From NCBI GenBank assembly GCA_037190845.1, contig JBBCJI010000019.1, positions 62,001-126,000 on the forward strand: a stretch of 64,000 bases of DNA. The letters are read 5' to 3'. Source of the DNA: JBEBVQ01 sp037190845. Lineage in GTDB: Bacteria > Bacteroidota > Bacteroidia > Chitinophagales > Chitinophagaceae. The notes beneath the pieces are model-generated. The model was given only the letters and a program-made list of their open reading frames with translations, was not told the origin of the DNA and made no database searches. A program made the translations under genes and the position numbers. Shown here piece after piece: positions 61,002 through 64,000 of the stretch. Within the stretch, counting starts at the first letter, position 1, and each line of letters opens with the position of its first letter.

Positions 61002-63035
61002 ATGAATGATTTTATGATGAGATTGTCTTTCGTTGCAGGAATTACGGGCACGGCATTGGGATTATTATTCTCCGCCGCCGATATACATGCACAAGTCACG
61101 CCGGAGCATATTGCCCGGGCACAATCCGTGATCGGCAGCTATATTTCAGACAACGGCCAGTATGTTGCATACACGCTTACCGCTCCCGGAGATCCTAAAA
61201 CGGAAAACATTCCGTCCAAAGTGCAATTGTACCTGCTGAATAATCAAACAAACGAACACAAACCATATTACACAGGAACCAGCGTTAACCAGGTTACCTT
61301 CAGACCTCAGAAAGGAACCATTACATTTATCACCCGGCAAAAAGATGATAAAACCAATGCGATTTATGAAATAGATCCTCAGGGTGGCGAAGCCCGGAAG
61401 CTTTATACGTTTACTTCCAGCATAGCGAGTTACGCCTGGAGCAATGATGGCAACAAAATTGCATTCGTTGCCATCGAAGATGAAAAAAAACCTAAAACAG
61501 CGCTAACATATAAACCGCAATTTTTTGAAGAAGAATTCAGCCAGAGAAATGGCTATATAGTAAACATACATCAGAATACACCGGCTCAAAAGTTGAATAT
61601 TAAAGGCTCAGTATACATGATAAGCTGGAGCCCGGACAATAGTAAACTGGCCGTTTCCGTAGCGCCTACTGCCTCTGTAGACGATTCTTACATGGCACAA
61701 GACATCAAAATCGCCGATGCACAAAACGGAAATGTGATTGCTCATATTGAAAACAAAGGAAAGCTGGGACAAATAGTTTGGAATCCGGACGGCACGAGCC
61801 TGGTCCTGGTGGCCGCCTTTGACCTGAATGATCCGACAGACGGCAGCCTGTTGACAGTCCCCGCTACAGGAGGAAAACCTACAGTAATTAATGGTGGATT
61901 TCCAGGCAAATATGAATCCATAAAATGGGTGGGTAAAAATGCCCTTCACTTCCTCGCCAGCGAAGGCACTGCCAGCGCTATCGGCACAATCAGCATTGAC
62001 GGAAAAAATACAAACTACATCTTCAAGTCTGCAGCTCATCACATCACTTCTTTTGATGTTGCCGCAAACGGCACGGTCAGCTTTACCGCAAACACACCGG
62101 AACATCCGTCTGAGTTATTTACCACTACCGGCAAGAAAAACACAGCAGCCGTCCGCCGTACCTTCTCCAACAAATGGCTGGATGGTTTAAAATTAGGGCG
62201 TCAGGAGGTAGTTACCTACAAAGCACGCGATGGCAAATTCGACATCGAAGGGATGCTGATCTATCCGGTGGATTATAAAGAAGGCAGCCGCGTTCCGCTC
62301 ATCACGGTCGTACACGGAGGGCCTGAGGCTCATTATACCAATGGCTGGCTGACCGCATACTCCATGCCCGGACAAATGGCTGCGGCAAAAGGATATGCTG
62401 TCTTTTATCCCAACTACAGGGGTAGCACCGGACGCGGTACGGAATTTACATACAGCAGCCAGGCTGATCTGGCCGGTAAAGAATTTGATGACATCGTGGA
62501 TGGAGTGGATTATTTAATCGAAAAAGGAATTGCAGACACGAAAAGGATCGGCGTCACCGGCGGTTCGTATGGCGGATACGCTTCTGCCTGGATGAGCACT
62601 TACTATTCCGACAGATTTGCCGCTGCAGTCATGTTTGTAGGGATCAGTAATAATATTTCCAAATTCGGCACGAGTGACATTCCCAATGAAATGTATCTGG
62701 TACATTCCAGGAAGAGAATATGGGATGACTGGCAATGGCAACTGGAAAGGAGTCCGATCTACCATGTAGAACGCGCGCAGACTCCAATCCTGATCATGCA
62801 CGGTGCTGATGACCCCAGGGTGCATCCGGCACAAAGCATGGAATTGTACCGCCACCTTAAAGTGCGTAAACCTGAAGTGCCGGTCCGGCTGGTTTATTAT
62901 CCCGGCGAAGGCCACGGTAATGGCCGTTCAGGCTCACGTTATGATTATAATCTGAGAATGATGCAATGGTTCGATACCTACTTAATGACCGGCGACCGTA
63001 AAGCAGCTTTACCGGAACTGGACTTACCGGAATAA
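61002..63035 (+). CDS. S9 family prolyl oligopeptidase-type peptidase
   Basis: 677 residues. Seen: signal peptide ending near DIHAQ, an N-terminal beta-propeller (repeated YAWSNDGNKIAFVA, ISWSPDNSKLAVSV), and an alpha/beta hydrolase domain from about 400 with catalytic Ser near 522 (GVTGGSYGGYASAWM), Asp near 603 (HGADDPRVHP) and His near 637 (GEGHGNGRSG). Established: exopeptidase/dipeptidyl-peptidase-like S9 serine peptidase, periplasmic. Ends at a good terminator. Confidence 0.92.
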   Translation: MNDFMMRLSFVAGITGTALGLLFSAADIHAQVTPEHIARAQSVIGSYISDNGQYVAYTLTAPGDPKTENIPSKVQLYLLNNQTNEHKPYYTGTSVNQVTFRPQKGTITFITRQKDDKTNAIYEIDPQGGEARKLYTFTSSIASYAWSNDGNKIAFVAIEDEKKPKTALTYKPQFFEEEFSQRNGYIVNIHQNTPAQKLNIKGSVYMISWSPDNSKLAVSVAPTASVDDSYMAQDIKIADAQNGNVIAHIENKGKLGQIVWNPDGTSLVLVAAFDLNDPTDGSLLTVPATGGKPTVINGGFPGKYESIKWVGKNALHFLASEGTASAIGTISIDGKNTNYIFKSAAHHITSFDVAANGTVSFTANTPEHPSELFTTTGKKNTAAVRRTFSNKWLDGLKLGRQEVVTYKARDGKFDIEGMLIYPVDYKEGSRVPLITVVHGGPEAHYTNGWLTAYSMPGQMAAAKGYAVFYPNYRGSTGRGTEFTYSSQADLAGKEFDDIVDGVDYLIEKGIADTKRIGVTGGSYGGYASAWMSTYYSDRFAAAVMFVGISNNISKFGTSDIPNEMYLVHSRKRIWDDWQWQLERSPIYHVERAQTPILIMHGADDPRVHPAQSMELYRHLKVRKPEVPVRLVYYPGEGHGNGRSGSRYDYNLRMMQWFDTYLMTGDRKAALPELDLPE

Positions 63036-63069
63036 ATTGAAACTGGTACCATTTACAGAATAAGGCAAT

Positions 63070-63105
63070 GTCCCGGAAGTACTATTACCTCCGGGACTTT
63101 TCTTT
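63070..63105 (+). terminator. Terminator after the S9 peptidase
   Basis: GTCCCGG ... CCGGGAC arms (63070-63076 / 63091-63097) with a 14-base loop, followed by TTTTCTTT. Confidence 0.85.
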
Positions 63106-63570
63106 ATTCATGGCCCTACGAGAGATATAACGCAATCTTCAGTGATTACTTCTAAAAATATCATGTTCATAAAACCTTACCATGCATTTGGCTTGCTACA
63201 TCTGCGATGGAATTAGTTTTACTGCAATTCGGAAAACACAGCGTCCGTTATTCTTAGAAGCTGTCTAAAATTGATTGGCAAAAAATGATTGCAGCCAACT
63301 TTCTCTGCCCGTTCCTGTGACTGTTGTTTTTTATATTGCCCTTTCAGGACGCATATAGTAGTAGTGGATAATCCGCCAAAGACTGAAAGCCTTTGATATA
63401 TAGCCCGGGGTAACGCCGGGTACTGAAAAACAGATTTGGGTTATCCGGGATTACATAAATAAAATCATACCGGGCAAATAAACACAGCGGCGCCGGGCAA
63501 TACATCATCGCTTCTTTTATCCAAACTTATTCCGTATATTTCTGCCAATATACACATCTTTGCACCCGGA
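63106..63570. other. Intergenic spacer without a recognised gene
   Basis: About 465 bases. A CCCGGGGTAACGCCGGG hairpin lies near 63404-63420. No credible open frame, tRNA or palindrome of the left-flank families. The promoter of the following gene must be here. Confidence 0.5.
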
Positions 63571-64000
63571 ATGAGCAAAAGACCCTACATATCACCCTCC
63601 TTCTCCTATGTGCCGCTGGAAGAAACCCTGGAGATCGTACCGAGAAAAAAACAGTTGTTCATCGGTATCCCGAAAGAGACCTCCTTTCAGGAAAACCGGG
63701 TGGCGCTGACCCCCGAAGCCGTATCCGTACTGGTGAACAACGGTCATGAAGTATCCGTAGAGCACGCAGCAGGTGAAGGTTCATTTTATTTCGACAGTGA
63801 TTACAGTGAAGCCGGTGCACGTATTGTGTATGATAAACAGGAAGTGTACAAAGCCACTATGATCATCAAATCGGCGCCGATCTCGGAAGAGGAAGTCAGT
63901 CTGCTCCAACCCAATCAGGTCGTGATCTCGCCGATCCATCTCCCCTTCCTGAAGGCGTCCATGATGGAGCAGCTCATGCAGAAAAAGATCATTGCCATCG
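63571..64000 (+). CDS. ald: Alanine dehydrogenase, N-terminal part
   Basis: First 143 residues, cut by the window. Seen: a leading extension (YVPLEETLEIVPRKKQ) followed by the AlaDh/PNT N-terminal domain IGIPKETSFQENRVALTPEA, GHEVSVEHAAGEGS and SDYSEAGARIV. Established: oxidative deamination of L-alanine with NAD; the extension is found in Bacteroidota enzymes. A transhydrogenase alpha subunit cannot be wholly excluded from this part alone. Confidence 0.8.
   Translation, partial: MSKRPYISPSFSYVPLEETLEIVPRKKQLFIGIPKETSFQENRVALTPEAVSVLVNNGHEVSVEHAAGEGSFYFDSDYSEAGARIVYDKQEVYKATMIIKSAPISEEEVSLLQPNQVVISPIHLPFLKASMMEQLMQKKIIAI

Overview
The window looks like a chromosomal segment of a Bacteroidota bacterium, probably of the Chitinophagia. 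It carries the type IX secretion / gliding genes porV, porU and gldJ beside murF, several T9SS-sorted secreted proteins, a two-component regulator with Reg_prop and Y_Y_Y domains, lipoproteins with Bacteroidota-type signal peptides, and host genes that mostly lack a Shine-Dalgarno sequence. A mobile island of about 21.9 kb sits in a tRNA-Leu gene in the right half. LEFT CHROMOSOMAL PART (1-35732): secreted and surface proteins (a lipoprotein, a T9SS type A protein, a collagen-like protein, a large SBBP/gliding-C-terminal protein whose signal peptide is cut off by an in-frame TAG), cytochrome c, signal peptidase I, endonuclease III, a sensor kinase/response regulator pair, an outer-membrane TonB-receptor-like barrel, an ACMSD-type decarboxylase with a 3-oxoadipyl-CoA-type thiolase, DinB, an ABC-F ATPase, porV-porU / gldJ-murF, MsrA, an epimerase, a PNT/saccharopine-dehydrogenase-like enzyme and a TPR sensor kinase. 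Many gaps between genes here hold imperfect palindromes built from short degenerate words (AATTTGAAAAT, GATGTGTTGGATGTGA, GAATTATGAATGATG). I saw none inside the island. MOBILE ISLAND (35762-57708): flanked by a perfect 59-bp direct repeat of the 3' part of tRNA-Leu(CAA). Each end carries the same 28-bp segment made of two 11-bp-spaced GGTACAACAT units, probably integrase arm sites. A tyrosine integrase lies at the right end and an excisionase-like HTH gene at the left. Cargo includes two serine recombinases, a protein made of five tandem helix-turn-helix units, a J-domain protein, a MobF relaxase-helicase, a VirD4/TraD-like coupling ATPase with a separate membrane partner, a secreted protein pair with an NlpC/P60-like partner, and an AlbA_2/RecG-like ATP-binding regulator whose frame is broken by three copies of an 11-bp repeat. 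No mating-pore genes are visible, so this is best read as an integrative mobilizable element. Several central genes have strong Shine-Dalgarno sequences, unlike the host, which suggests a mosaic with DNA from outside the Bacteroidota. The most striking non-coding features are a compact multi-stem RNA leader (42827-42987) with a possible loop-loop pseudoknot and a ribosome-site-sequestering alternative hairpin in front of the large serine recombinase, and a 172-bp nested palindrome (41823-41994). RIGHT CHROMOSOMAL PART (57709-64000): just past the right att copy there is again a terminator followed by an 11-bp-spaced direct repeat, the same arrangement as the island's own left end, so this may be the edge of an older element. 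Then follow a hypothetical gene pair, a lipoprotein/YnfA pair, a Tat-exported pirin, an S9 peptidase and the start of alanine dehydrogenase.
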